The notes under the pieces: generated by a model
What the model saw: only the letters and a program-made list of their open reading frames with translations
Databases searched by the model: none
What the model was told of the DNA's origin: nothing
Part shown: positions 1-14,585 of the stretch, piece after piece
How positions within the stretch are numbered: the stretch's first letter is position 1
Layout: every line of letters begins with the position of its first letter
Translations under genes and position numbers: made by a program
Assembly: GCA_902791895.1 (NCBI GenBank)
Contig: CADAXN010000002.1
Span: 1 to 42,622 of the forward strand
Direction: 5' to 3'
Source of the DNA: an uncultured Ureaplasma sp.
GTDB taxonomy: Bacteria > Bacillota_I > Bacilli_A > Mycoplasmatales > Mycoplasmoidaceae
Length of the DNA: 42,622 bases

Positions 1-10
1 AAACAAAAAA

Positions 11-29
11 ATATCCACATAGTGGATAT
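11..29 (-). terminator. Hairpin terminator, probable end of the rpoBC transcript
   Basis: An 8-bp perfect stem (ATATCCAC / GTGGATAT) with a 3-nt loop is followed on the minus strand by a run of T (TTTTTTTGTTT, bases 1-11). It also has a weaker T-run on the plus side (31-37), so it may work in both directions. It is the first convincing terminator downstream of rpoC, about 430 nt after its stop. That it ends the rpoBC mRNA is inferred. Confidence 0.6.
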
Positions 30-61
30 AATTTTTTGCTGACATTTTTTTAATACTTCAC

Positions 62-160
62 CTATAATTCAAGTGTTGCACTTAACATGTCATTCTGGGT
101 ATATGTATACAAAGTATACATATATACTTTTCCAACTTTTTTTGCAACATTACTCCAAGA
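62..160 (-). repeat. Repeat module copy A: TTGCAACAT block plus GTATAC palindrome
   Basis: On the minus strand this reads AGTAATGTTGCAAAAA and then an 11-bp-arm palindrome (arms 100-110 and 114-124, core GTATACATAT, spacer AAA). The same two blocks in the same order lie on the plus strand at 42524-42599. Translated in the frame matching the small ORF at the right end, it gives SNVAKKVGKVYMYTLYTY, against SNVAKSEQ...KIYMYTMYTY there. It is therefore either a remnant of the same gene's 3' end or a conserved DNA element. The frame is open only from 160 to the stop at 62-64. Confidence 0.6.
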
Positions 161-183
161 TTAAGATCTGCGGCATATAATTT

Positions 184-223
184 AAGAAAACTAATACTAA
201 GCAAAACTTTATTTAGTTTTCTT
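184..223. repeat. 11-bp inverted repeat in the rpoC downstream region
   Basis: AAGAAAACTAA (184-194) and TTAGTTTTCTT (213-223) form a perfect 11-bp stem with an 18-nt loop. There is no T-run on either side, so it is not an obvious terminator. Apart from this hairpin and the repeat copies at 62-160 and 405-423, I see no gene in the 455 bases downstream of rpoC. Confidence 0.45.
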
Positions 224-404
224 GATATAGAGAAGTGAAAAATATGAATAATGTCCTTGAAGATGGAATTAATTCACCAATTAGATATTGTTAAATTCTC
301 ATAGAGGTACAAACTTTAATGGACAACAAAAAATTGTCGAAATTTACTTGTTAAAGAGAAGTATGTTTTGAAACAAAATTTTGGAGAAGTTTTGTAGTAA
401 AAAT

Positions 405-423
405 GCTCACTTTTTTGCAACAT
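405..423 (-). repeat. Repeat module copy B: GTGAGC/TTGCAACAT block
   Basis: GCTCACTTTTTTGCAACAT occurs here and, with one T fewer, in the reverse orientation at 42528-42546. It shares the TTTTTGCAACAT core with copy A at 135-155. This copy has no palindrome beside it. Confidence 0.5.
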
Positions 424-455
424 AGCTCTGGTTTTAGATATTCTAATAAGAAAAT

Positions 456-4247
<3,792 letters not shown>

Positions 4248-4267
4248 AATTTACCTCTTGCCACCTT

Positions 4268-7200
4268 TTAATAATTGTCTTCTTCATCTTCTGAAGCAAT
4301 ATCAAAATCATTGAATGAACTCAATGCACTTGCATTTTCATTTTGTTTGAATTCATCATCGCTTACAGCAGTATAAGTATTGATATCTTCAACCTTACCT
4401 TTTTGGTCAATAACTGACATAGTTAAAGCAAGACCTTGAAGTTGTTTAGAAAGTAATTTGAATGTTTCAGGTAGTCCTGGTTCAGGAATTTTCTTACCTT
4501 TAACAATAGAATTGTATGTACCATTACGTCCTTTAACATCATCAGATTTGATGGTTAGAATTTCTTGTAAGTTATGCGCAGCACCATAAGCTTCAAGCGC
4601 TCAAACTTCCATTTCACCAAATCTCTGACCACCATTTTGTGATTTACCACCAAGTGGTTGTTGAGTAATCTTACTGTATGGACCAACAGCACGTGCATGA
4701 ATCTTGTCATCAACCATGTGGTCAAGTTTCATCATGTACATAACTCCAACAGTTGTTAATCCGTCAAATGGTTCACCAGTTTTTCCATCAAACAACTGGA
4801 ACTTACCAAGTTTAGATTTGTCTTTTGTATCAAATCTAGCCTCTGCTAAGTTTTTAACTACATCATCAACACTAGCTCCACAGAATACTGGAGTAATTGC
4901 TTTGTAGTTCAATACTTCAATATCAAGTCCAGCGTTCTTAACCATTAATAACACATCGTTATAAGAAATCTTTTTCTTAGCTTCTTCATAAGTAGTAATG
5001 TCATTTTGTTTGCAGTATTTGTTAATTGATTTAACCAACACTTTGGCTTTTTCAGTAGGAATACCAAAGTTGCTTACAAATAATTTAACAGCTTCAGCAT
5101 TTGATTTTGCGTTGAAAACAAATTCAATTGCTTTTTGTTGACCAAGCACACGCATTGATAAACCTAAGTTCATTTCTAGTACTTGACCGATATTCATACG
5201 TGAAGGTACACCTAATGGGTTTAAACAAATATCAATAGGTGTTCCGTCATCCATAAATGGCATGTCAGCTACTGGAGCTACAATAGAAATACATCCCTTG
5301 TTTCCATGACGACCTGACATTTTGTCACCAATTTGGATCTTACGTTTTTGAATAATGAATACTTTAATACATTCAATTACGTCATCATCAAGTTCATCAT
5401 TGTTAGCAACACTGAATCTTTGAACTTTAGCAACAATACCATCACCACCATGTGGAACTTTTAATGAACTTTCACGGTATCCTTTAGTTTTTCCACCAAA
5501 AATTACTTGCAATAATTTTTCTTCAGGTGAGAAATCACTTTGTCCACGAGGAGTTTGTTTACCAACTAAGATGTCACCTTCATGAACTTCAGCACCAACC
5601 ATGATGATTCCGTCCTCGTCTAAGTAACGTTTAGCATCATCACTAACGTTATTTAAATCACGAGTAATTTCTTCATCACCATTGCTTGTTCTTAAGCAGT
5701 TGACTGTATGTTCTTCAATTGTGATTGAAGTATATACATCGTCTTTAACTAATCTTTCAGAGATTACAATAGCATCTTCATAATTGTATCCATTTCATGT
5801 AGTGAAAGCTACAAGTGGGTTTCTACCTAACGCTAATTGACCATTGTACATTGCTGGTCCATCAGTTAAAGTATCATTAGCTTTAACTTTTTGACCAATT
5901 GAAACAATTGGGGCTTGATTAATACATGTGTCTTGGTTAGATTTGTGATACTTAACAAGTTTATAGTTGTCAAGTTTACCATCTTTAGTACGAATTGAAA
6001 TTTGGTTACCATCTACTTTTTCAACTACACCATCATTTTTAGCAACAAGTGTTAGTCCAGAGTCGTGAGCAATTTTATATTCAGTACCTGTACCAACAAT
6101 TGGTGCATATGGATGAATTAATGGAACAGCTTGACGTTGCATGTTTGCACCCATTAATGCACGAGTTGTATCATCATGTTCCAAGAATGGAATTGCACTA
6201 GCAGCAATTGAAACTACTTGTCTTGGTGCAATATCAATGTAATCAATTTGATCAACTGGTAATTCTTCTTGGTTTGAACGATAACGACAAATAGCTGTCT
6301 TAACTAAAATCTTACCGTTTTCATCATGTGGAATTACAGCTTCACATATTGCATATTCATCTTCACTTAAAGGAGCTAATCAAACAACTTCTTTTTGAAT
6401 TACACCATTTTTAACTGGATGATATGGTGAAATCAAGAATCCATTTTTGTCAATTTGCGTAAATGAAGCTAATGACATAATTAAACCAATGTTCATACCT
6501 TCAGGTGTTTCAATTGGACAAATTCTTCCGTATTGTGAATAGTGAATATCACGGATATCTAGGTTGGGGTCTTCACGAGATATACCACCATCACCCATCG
6601 CAGAAATACGACGTTTATTAGAAAGTTCTGATAATGGGTTTTGTTGATCTACGAATTGTGTTAATTGGTTAGTGTTAAAGAAGTTTTTAACAACAAGTTG
6701 GAAAGATTTAGTATTAACAACTTTTGAAGGTGTCATATTCTTAGCAAATTTTTCTTGTTGTTCTTCATTGGCAGTAGCAATAGAAACTGAAGCTAACTTA
6801 TCTTTAATGTGTTTTTCAACACGAGCCATTCCGATTTGTAATTTAGCTTTTAATTGTTCAGCAATTAGACGTAAACGTTTGTTGCCTAAGTGGTCAATGT
6901 CATCATATTGTCCAATACCAGATAGTAAGTTGATAGTATATGACATGCAAGCAATGAAATCAGCTAATGATAATGTGTAACAATTTGATAATCTTTCATC
7001 ATCAGATGTTTCACCAATAATTGGAGTTCATTCGATTTGACGATCATTATCTTGATAAACATCTACACATTCAACAGTCATGCATTGATTTTTCATGGCT
7101 TTTGTTTTGTTAGGAATTTGAATTTCACGAATAATATCAAGTTCTTTATTCTTAGCAGCTTCTTTGAAAGCGGCTAATTCTTTCTTGGTAATTAAAGTTC

Positions 7201-8605
7201 CTTGTTTTAAGAACACTTTTCCATTTTTGTATAAGATGTCTTTGAATAGTGTTCTTTGGTATAAACGATCAGAAACGTGCATCTTGTGAAGTGTACGATA
7301 TCTACCAGCACATGTTAAATCATACTTACGTGGGTCCATAAAGTGAGCAACAATAACATCTTGGTAGCACACAGGATTAGACTTACTACTTGTATCAGAT
7401 TCAAGACTTCTAGTTGAAATAGAAAATTTTGAAATTAAATCTTTAGCTGCTTTTTCAGTAATGATTACATCAAGTATTTCTACTCTCTCCTTGTCTTTAA
7501 GTTGAGTTCTTTGGTCTAAAACTCTATTCATTTTGCTTTGAATAGCAGCAATTTTGTTTTCAGCACGTTTTCTTTCTTCAGGAGAAGAAGCAGAAAGTAA
7601 TTGTTTTTGGAAATCTTCGTACTTTTCTTTGTTCTCTTCTCAAAGTTTGTCGTAAAGAGCAGTTAATTCATTAATTTCTTTTAGACAGTCTTCATACTTA
7701 ACAACGTAATGTTTAAGTTTTGTGTCAATTGGAGAACCCTTTCCAGATTCTTTTAAATTTCTAAATTCTTCAACTTGACTACGATATTCCATGATTTCAG
7801 GATCTTGAACAATATCATCATGGTTATATTTCGTAATTGTATCTTTGTCTTTTAATTTTTCTGCGCTTAAAGTATCAAGAATTGTTAAGTCATCACTAAA
7901 TGCGTCACGAATTCCTTTTTGAGTCATACCAAAAGCTTTTAGTAATAATGTTGCTGGAACTTCAATAACAGCATCACCCAATGAGTTACGTACTAAAGCT
8001 TTTAGGATATGCAAATTTTCATCGTAAATAAAATTTAATAATGTACCTCTAGATGGTAAGATTTCACAAATGTATCCAGTGTTAACACGTTTTTTGTTAT
8101 TCAATTTGATTTGTGATTTATTGAAAATGTATGCACCTGGTGCACGTAGAATTTGGGAAATTACAAACTTTTCAATTCCATTGATGATGAAAGTTCCCTT
8201 TTCAGTCATAATTGGAATGTTAGCAAAGAAAATTCCTTTTGTTAATCCTTTACGTTCTTTTCTAACTTTGATTATTTCACCGCTTTTGTTGTCGACAATT
8301 TCAACATCCACATAAAGTGCTTGCTCATAGTTTTTTCTTTCATTACGACATTGTTCCTCAGTTTTCAAAGGTTTAGCAAAACTAATTCCTTTGAAGACAA
8401 CTTCATAACGATTATTCCTAGCATGTTTTACTGGAGAATAACTAACGATAAGTTTTTCTAATTCATCAGTTAAGAATTTTTGATATGAATCACGTTGCAT
8501 TTGCAACAAATTTGGTTCATCAAAATTAATGTCTATTTTTCCGAAATCTCTGCAGTTTACTAATTCAGAATAAGACATGTTTTTGTAGTTCAATTTATTA
8601 GCCAT
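4268..8605 (-). CDS. rpoB: DNA-directed RNA polymerase subunit beta
   Basis: This is the beta subunit (1445 aa), and the frame is intact when UGA is Trp. Landmarks are the N-terminal lobe and protrusion, the rifampicin-pocket region [20 protein letters not shown], the fork region [27 protein letters not shown], the [20 protein letters not shown] segment, and [18 protein letters not shown] near the C terminus. The tail is acidic (EDEEDNY). The start [15 protein letters not shown] has a good AAGGA site 9-10 nt upstream. The residue equivalent to E. coli His526 is Asn (about residue 663), a change known from naturally rifampicin-resistant mollicutes. It is the first gene of the rpoB-rpoC operon; rplJ/rplL are not next to it. 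Confidence 0.98.
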
Positions 8606-8673
8606 TTTTTTCTATCCTTGTGATTTGTATTACATTCATACGAATATAAATTTTTGAGAATGTAAGTGTTAAA

Positions 8674-8679
8674 ATTATA
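8674..8679 (-). promoter_or_regulatory. -10 box of the rpoBC operon
   Basis: A TATAAT on the minus strand 68 nt before the rpoB ATG gives an expected 5' UTR of about 60 nt. I see no clear -35 box, which is usual for mollicute promoters. The 210 bp between rpoB and the rnpB terminator contain no credible gene. Confidence 0.5.
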
Positions 8680-8810
8680 TATAAATAATAAGATATTTTA
8701 AATATTTTTTTATATTTTTTGCTTTTTTTATAAAAAAATCCAAATTTTGCCAGTATTTTAGGTGGGATTTGGTAGCAAATTTGGTTTATGGCCACAAAAA
8801 CTAACGTCAT

Positions 8811-8840
8811 AAAATAAAAAAACTAGGACAATTCCTAGCT
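8811..8840 (-). terminator. Rho-independent terminator of rnpB
   Basis: CTAGGA / TCCTAG stem (8823-8828 and 8833-8838) with a 4-nt loop, followed on the minus strand by TTTTTTTATTTT. It sits about 40 nt after the predicted 3' end of RNase P RNA and separates it from rpoB. Confidence 0.8.
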
Positions 8841-8877
8841 CTGTTATTGATAATTGTATACTACTGAGCACAACTAT

Positions 8878-9246
8878 CGTTTGTTGCAATGTAAGCCATG
8901 TTCTGTTGCGAAAACTCGCCGTCAATTATTTATCTACTTAAAGTGAACTTTAAGTCACAAAAAACAATTCAGTTCCTGTTCTTTGCGTTCCCTCACCATA
9001 ATTTAGGTTTCTTGCTTTAGGGGTTTACCGCGTTTCATCTAGAAATTTCTCTCTAGCTCGTCTCTGTGGCACTTTAACAAATTAGCAGCATGGAATCTTA
9101 GGATTCTTTAGCTAATAATTTCGCCGTCATAACACAAGTGTTATGCTGGGATTTATTTTTTGATCCCACTAAATCACTACACCCATCGCAGGATGTGCAA
9201 GCATGGACTTTCCTCTACTACAAAAATAGCAGCAATTGACCTTGCA
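8878..9246 (-). ncRNA. rnpB: RNase P RNA (type B)
   Basis: This is the catalytic RNA of ribonuclease P, which matures tRNA 5' ends. On the minus strand the universally conserved blocks appear in order: GAGGAAAGTCCATGC near the 5' end, AAGTGCCACAGAGACGA, AACGCGGTAAACCCC (the tRNA CCA-binding L15 region), a GAAACCTAAATT...GGGAACG block, and ACAGAACATGGCTTACA just before the 3' strand of P1. P1 can be drawn as TTGCAA with TTGCAA, and P2 as GTCAATT with AATTGAC. Both ends are approximate (a few nt). The gene has its own promoter and terminator. Confidence 0.95.
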
Positions 9247-9252
9247 AAGATT

Positions 9253-9258
9253 ATTATA
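9253..9258 (-). promoter_or_regulatory. -10 box of rnpB
   Basis: TATAAT on the minus strand, 6-7 nt before the predicted 5' end of RNase P RNA. A TTG-containing region lies about 17 nt further upstream. Confidence 0.65.
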
Positions 9259-9339
9259 CATCGTTTTTTTTCAACCAATATAACATAAAAACATTTTTTA
9301 TTTAAATATTTTTTAATTCTATTTTAATTACCGTTGTGT

Positions 9340-9345
9340 TATAAT
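9340..9345 (+). promoter_or_regulatory. Extended -10 promoter of the threonine dehydratase gene
   Basis: TGTTATAAT fits an extended -10 (TGnTATAAT). It lies 20 nt before the ATG, with a strong GGAGG ribosome-binding site (9352-9356) between. The promoter is divergent from that of rnpB. Confidence 0.6.
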
Positions 9346-9365
9346 TTAAATGGAGGAAAAAATTA

Positions 9366-10601
9366 ATGAAAGAAAAATGAACAAACCCCGTTAAATTCTC
9401 AGACATCATTGATGCTGAGGATCGATTTTTAAAATCAGGAATAGTTTATCCCTGCGTTTTAAAATACTGTAATGTATTATCAGAAAGATTTAAAGCTTCA
9501 TTTTACCACGTAGTTGAAACATTCCAAAGAGTAAAATCTTTCAAAATCAGAGGTGCATATAATGCTATCGCTAGCTTAACAAATGCACAAAAGAAAAAAG
9601 GTGTTATTTGTGCTTCTGCTGGTAACCATGCTCAAGGTACGGCTATCTCAGCTACAAAGATGGGCATTAAATCTTACATTGTAATGCCATCTAATGCACC
9701 ATTAAGCAAAGTTAATGCAACAAAGAATTTTGGAGGTAATGTTATTTTAGCTCCACAACCTTCTTTTGATGCTGCTTATGCATTAAGTAAGAAATTAGCT
9801 AAGGAAAAAGGATACGTAGAAATCCCACCTTATGATAATGTATACACAATCGCAGGACAAGGAACAATCGCTTTAGAAGCATTAGGTCAAATCCGTGATT
9901 TAGATACATTCATCGTTCCAATTGGTGGTGGTGGATTAATTGCTGGTATTGCTACAGCTGCTAAAGTAATGAATCCAAAAATCCGTATCATAGGTGTTCA
10001 ATCTGCACAATTCCCTGCAATGAAAATGTCATTTGATAAAAAGAAAATTGTTTCTTATGCAACTGGAGTTCCAACATTAGCTGATGGATGTGCTGTTAAA
10101 ACTCCAGGTACAATCACATTTGATATCATCCGTCATTTAGTTGATGAAATCGTTACTGTTACTGAAGACGAAATCATCAAGGGAATTGCAACACTTTCAT
10201 ACGATGGAAAAGTTATTGCTGAAGGTGCAGGTGCAATGCCAACTGCTGCAATTTTAGCTAATAAAATTAAGTACAGAAAAGGTGAAAAGATCGCTTTAAT
10301 GGTATCTGGTGGTAACATCGATGTTATTAAATACAATAACGTACTATTAAACGGTTTGGAATTATTAGGCAGAAGAGTTAGAATTAACATTAACCTAAAA
10401 GACAGCAAAAAAGTTGCTCTATTCACTAAGATATTAACTCAAAACAGCGCTGCTGCTACATGTCTATTATGTGATAAATTCATCACTGACAAGACAAAAC
10501 CAGGTAAGTATGACTTATCAATTATTTCATTGTCAAAAGATGACATGAAGAAATTATTGTCTGATTTAACAAAAAATAAGTTTCAATTTTCTCGTCTATA
10601 A
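9366..10601 (+). CDS. Threonine dehydratase (threonine ammonia-lyase)
   Basis: This is a PLP enzyme (411 aa) of fold type II that deaminates threonine (and often serine) to 2-oxobutyrate and ammonia. The motifs seen are SFKIRGAYNA with the PLP lysine at Lys60, SAGNHAQGTA, and the glycine loop PIGGGGLIAG that binds the PLP phosphate. After about residue 330 there is a small ACT-like regulatory region. The codon at residue 5 is UGA (Trp). The start is chosen by the GGAGG site 9 nt upstream. No isoleucine-biosynthesis genes are nearby, so a catabolic role (TdcB-like) is more likely than a biosynthetic one (IlvA-like); that choice is inference. The gene is monocistronic, with a terminator directly after it. 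Confidence 0.92.
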
Positions 10602-10675
10602 TATCTAGTCAAAGATAAAGACTGATAAAAATTTCAAAATAAGCCAATCAGGCTAAGTTTATCTCGAATTACTTT

Positions 10676-10697
10676 AAAAGCCCTAATGGGCTTTTTT
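10676..10697 (+). terminator. Rho-independent terminator after threonine dehydratase
   Basis: Stem AAAAGCCC / GGGCTTTT with loop TAAT, running into TTTTTTG. Confidence 0.85.
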
Positions 10698-10739
10698 GTT
10701 TATAGTTTATAAACCAAACACTAGTCAGATAAACATATT

Positions 10740-10745
10740 TATAAT
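10740..10745 (+). promoter_or_regulatory. -10 box implying a leaderless P-type ATPase mRNA
   Basis: TATAAT followed by 7 nt and then the ATG at 10753. Transcription would start on or next to the start codon, and no ribosome-binding site is present. Confidence 0.55.
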
Positions 10746-10752
10746 ATGTATC

Positions 10753-12741
10753 ATGGGAAAGATTAAGTTGAATAAAGAACATATAGTTAAACTTGTAATT
10801 TATATTACTAGTGCTGTTTTATCAATTATTCTTTTAGCCTTATCTTATACTGTTTTGGAAACACAATATAAAGATAAAGAAGAAATATTTAAATTCGATA
10901 CAAACAAATGAATTCTTTTTGCTTTGTATTTGGTAATTGTTCTTGGTAATTCATATCAAATATTTTTTGATGCTTTTAAAAATTTATTTAAACTCAAAAT
11001 TAATGAGAAAACATTAATTGTAATTGCAATAACTGCTGCATTTATAATTGGCGAATATTTTGAAGCAGCAATGGTTGTGATTTTATTCAATTTTGGTGAA
11101 TTAATTGAGGATATCGCTGAATATAAAACTAATCAACATCTTATAATTTTGAAGAATTCATCACCAAAAAGAGCAAATCTTTTTAGCAATAATAAGATTG
11201 TTTCTGTGCTAGCAAGTGAATTAAAAGTTGGTGATCTAATCCAAATAAAACCTGGAGATGCTATTCCTGTAGATTGCACAGTAATAAAAGGTGTTTCAAA
11301 TATTGACACAAGATATATTAACGGTGAATCTAAATACTTCGATGTTAGTAAAGATACATATTTAAGATCTGGAGCTATTAACATTGATGGTGAATTAATT
11401 TGTGAAGTTAAAACGACTACAGAAAATTCAACTTCACATCAATATTTAAATTTGATTAAAAATGCCTCAAAACAAAAATCAAATTCAGAAAAATTTATTA
11501 CTAAATTTTCTAAGATTTATACACCAATTGTTGTTGCAGCTGCAATATTAATTATTGTTATTCCAATCATCATTAACAAAGATAGCTGACAACTTTGATT
11601 AAATGCTGGATTATCAGTTTTATTAGCATCTTGTCCATGTGCATTTGTTATTTCAACTCCAGTCGCATACTTCGCTACAATCAGCGCTTTAACAAAAAGT
11701 AACATTCTTATCAGAGAAGAAAAATACATCGATGTACTAGCAAAATCTGATACTGTTGTTTTTGATAAAACTGGTACATTAACAACTGGTGAATTAAGAA
11801 TTAATGAAGTTAAATCTTTTGATAAGAAATACAATGAACAAGATATCATTGATTTAATTGGTTCAATTGAATTACATTCAAATCATGTTTTAGCAAAAAT
11901 AATTACTTCAAAAATTAGAAATCAAAAAAAGATTGATAACATTACAACTCTCTCAGGTAGAGGTTTGATTGGAAAAATAGGAAATAAAAAAATAATCGTT
12001 GGAAATAAGCGATTGATTGATGAAAATAAAATTTTCATTAACAATGAAAACATCCAAAATTGAACTTGTATTTATTTAGCAATTGAAGATAAATTAATTG
12101 GTGTTATTACATTCAAAGATCAAATCCGTGCAGACGCAAAAGAAACTATTGCAAAATTAAAAAATATAGGAATTAATAACTTTTATATTCTTTCAGGTGA
12201 CAATCAACAATCTGTAAACTATGTCGCTCAAGAATTAGAGATTCAAAATGCTTATGGTGATCTTTTACCAGATGACAAAATAACTAAATTTAAACAAATT
12301 AAGAAAAATAGCAAAAATGCTATTTTTGTAGGCGACGGAGTTAATGATGGACCAGTGTTAAAATTAGCTGATGTTGGTATTGCTATAGATCAAGGTTATG
12401 ATATTGTTAAAGCGACAGCAGATGTTGTTATCTTAGCAAATAACCTTGTTTATATGACAAATAACATCAATTTGCTTTATGAACTATTGCATTCAGCTAA
12501 AAGAACATTCCGTTTAGTAAGAGCAAATACTTGAACAATAATTTCGATTAAATTATTGTCAATTTTTGTGATTTTGACTTTGTCTGTGTTAAGCGCATAT
12601 AAAATTATTGTCGAACAAACAACAATAATTTTAATTCTTGGAATCCTAGCCGATGTTGGTTTAACATTATTTACAACCTCATTATCCTTCAGTCTTTTTA
12701 AAACTAAATCTCGCAATATACAAAGTAAATTATCAAGATAG
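10753..12741 (+). CDS. P1B-type heavy-metal translocating ATPase
   Basis: This membrane pump (662 aa) moves metal ions using ATP through an aspartyl-phosphate intermediate. It has two or more N-terminal helices, then the actuator domain (NGES in place of TGES), the metal-site helix SCPCAF (Cys294-Pro-Cys296), the phosphorylation motif DKTGTLTTGE (Asp338), and the hinge GDGVNDGPVL (about 527). The CPC motif fits Zn/Cd/Pb or Cu pumps (ZntA/CadA/CopA type). There is no N-terminal HMA (CxxC) domain. The signature His-Pro of the N domain reads His378-Val instead. A TTG start further upstream would lie inside the preceding terminator, so the ATG 8 nt after a TATAAT box is preferred. It is not in an operon with a visible metal regulator. 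Confidence 0.9.
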
Positions 12742-12796
12742 TATCTACTATTTAAGATTTATGTATATAATTATTAGAAACATCGACTAAAATAAA

Positions 12797-13642
12797 ATGC
12801 AAAAAGACAAAGAAGTAGCAATTCGATTTTCCAATGTTGTTTTTGGTTATAGCCAAAAACAATTGGTTCCTACTATCAAAAATATTTCTTTTGATATTTA
12901 TGATGGTGAATATATTTGCATTGTTGGTAGCAATGGTAGTGGTAAATCAACTATTTCAAAAATTTTAGTAGGATTGCTAAAACCATGAAGTGGAAGTGTC
13001 TTTGTTTATGGAACACTTATAAGCAATTTCACACTAAAAAAATTGCGTGATAATGTTGGTGTTATTTTTCAAAATCCGGATAACCAATTTATTGGTTTAA
13101 CAGCTGAAGATGATATTGCTTTTGGTTTGGAAAACCGTTTGGTCAATTCAACAAGAATGTGACCAATCATTAAGCAAGTGGCAGGGATTGTTAATATTGA
13201 ACAATTATTACACCTAAATGCAAACCAACTTTCTGGTGGTCAAAAACAAAGAGTTGCTATTGCTTCGGTTCTTGCAATGGATCCAAAAATTATTATTTTT
13301 GATGAATCTACTTCGATGCTTGATCCTACAAGCAAAAAAGATTTAAAAGAATTAATGATTATTTTGAAAGAGAAATATCATAAAACCATTATCTCTATCA
13401 CACATGACATGGAAGAAATTATCCATGCTGATCGTGTTTTAGTTATTAAAAATGGTTCACTACAAGAGTTTGATGAACCAAAAGTTGTTTTTGAAAATGA
13501 AAATTTCCTAAAAAACAATTGTCTTGATTTTCCTTTTACACTTAATCTTTCTAGATTAATTAAAAATGAAAATCCAAAATTTCCATTAACTTTGGATAAA
13601 GACAAATTAGCAACAGAGGTGGCAAAGTTATGGAAAAAATAG
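12797..13642 (+). CDS. ecfA1: ECF transporter ATPase subunit A1
   Basis: This is the first of two ATPases of an energy-coupling-factor (vitamin/cofactor) transporter; 281 aa, cytoplasmic. It shows Walker [11 protein letters not shown]-loop VIFQNPDNQ typical of EcfA/CbiO, signature LSGGQKQR, Walker B IIIFDES and the switch histidine in [15 protein letters not shown] at 12766-12771 lies 25 nt before the ATG, and no ribosome-binding site is evident. The 3' end overlaps ecfA2 by 13 bases, so the genes are co-translated. The NPDNQ loop and synteny with ecfA2-ecfT-truA identify it firmly. S components are not in the window. Confidence 0.93.
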
Positions 13643-14583
13643 AGACTCCTGTTGTCAACTTTGATTCACCATTGAATATTAAAGAAGCAAAAGAATTTTT
13701 GCTAGACCAACAGTCAGCTATATTTTTAGATCATTTAAGAATTGTTTTTAATGAAAAAACTAATGAAGAACATGAAGTATTATTGCCAACAACACTAAAT
13801 TTAGAGAAAAACAAAATTTACTTTATTATTGGTGACTCTGGAGTTGGAAAAACAACTTTAGTTACTCATTTCAATGGTCTATTAAAATCAAAATACGGAA
13901 ACATTTTTTTACTTAATGATTGCAAAATTTTTGGTCAAAAAAGAAGAATTTCTCATTTTAAACGTTTGCGAAAAACTGTGGGAATGGTTTTTCAATTTCC
14001 AGAATACCAATTATTTAAAGATAATATTGTAAAAGATGTTATGTTTGGTCCAGTTAACCTTGGTGTTAAAAAACAAGAGGCTAGAGAATTAGCAATTAAA
14101 TATTTAAAACAAATGGGAATTGATAAAAGCCTATTCAAACGTTCACCGTTTGAATTATCTGGTGGCCAAAAACGTCGCGTGGCTATTGCTGGAATCTTAG
14201 CAATTCAACCAGATATCATGGTTTTTGATGAACCAACAGCTGGGTTAGATCCTGCTGGAGTTAAATCAATTCTTGAACTCATTCAAGATTTGAAAAAGCA
14301 AAATAAGACAATTATTATCATCACTCATGATATGAATCAAGTATTGCAAATGGCTAATAAAGTTATAGTGCTTGCTGATAAAAAAGTTAAATATTTTGAT
14401 ACTCCATATAACATTTTTAAAAACGATGAACTTATAAAAAATACAACCATTATTAAACCAATGGTTATGCAAATGATTGACACATTAATTGCAAAAGACA
14501 AAAGATTCAATGTCTTATATTCAATGCAACCAAAAACAGTCGAAGAACTTGCTGAATGTATCAATAAGGTGGTAAAGGTATAA
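13630..14583 (+). CDS. ecfA2: ECF transporter ATPase subunit A2
   Basis: This is the second ECF ATPase (317 aa), partner of EcfA1. It has an N-terminal extension of about 45 residues before the ABC fold, Walker A GDSGVGKTT, Q-loop VFQFPEYQLF (the FPEYQLF form is typical of EcfA2), signature LSGGQKRR, Walker B IMVFDEPTAGLDP and switch IITHDMNQ. It starts inside the ecfA1 end behind a GAGGTGG ribosome-binding site and ends 2 nt before ecfT. Confidence 0.94.
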   Translation: MEKIETPVVNFDSPLNIKEAKEFLLDQQSAIFLDHLRIVFNEKTNEEHEVLLPTTLNLEKNKIYFIIGDSGVGKTTLVTHFNGLLKSKYGNIFLLNDCKIFGQKRRISHFKRLRKTVGMVFQFPEYQLFKDNIVKDVMFGPVNLGVKKQEARELAIKYLKQMGIDKSLFKRSPFELSGGQKRRVAIAGILAIQPDIMVFDEPTAGLDPAGVKSILELIQDLKKQNKTIIIITHDMNQVLQMANKVIVLADKKVKYFDTPYNIFKNDELIKNTTIIKPMVMQMIDTLIAKDKRFNVLYSMQPKTVEELAECINKVVKV

Positions 14584-14585
14584 TT

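Noticed and set aside
396-440. CATAGCTCT followed by GGTTTTAG resembles half of a type II CRISPR repeat (GTTTTAGAGCTATG).
   Set aside because: There are no repeated units with spacers, the halves are in incompatible orientation, and no cas genes are present. The block is better explained by the local TTGCAACAT repeat family.
8598-8810. 70-codon minus-strand ORF upstream of rpoB.
   Set aside because: It overlaps the rpoB start and its promoter, has low-complexity Lys/Ile/Tyr content and no ribosome-binding site.
10696-10752. Alternative TTG start adding 19 residues to the metal ATPase.
   Set aside because: It would begin inside the preceding terminator's T-run and upstream of the TATAAT box that sits 7 nt before the ATG at 10753.
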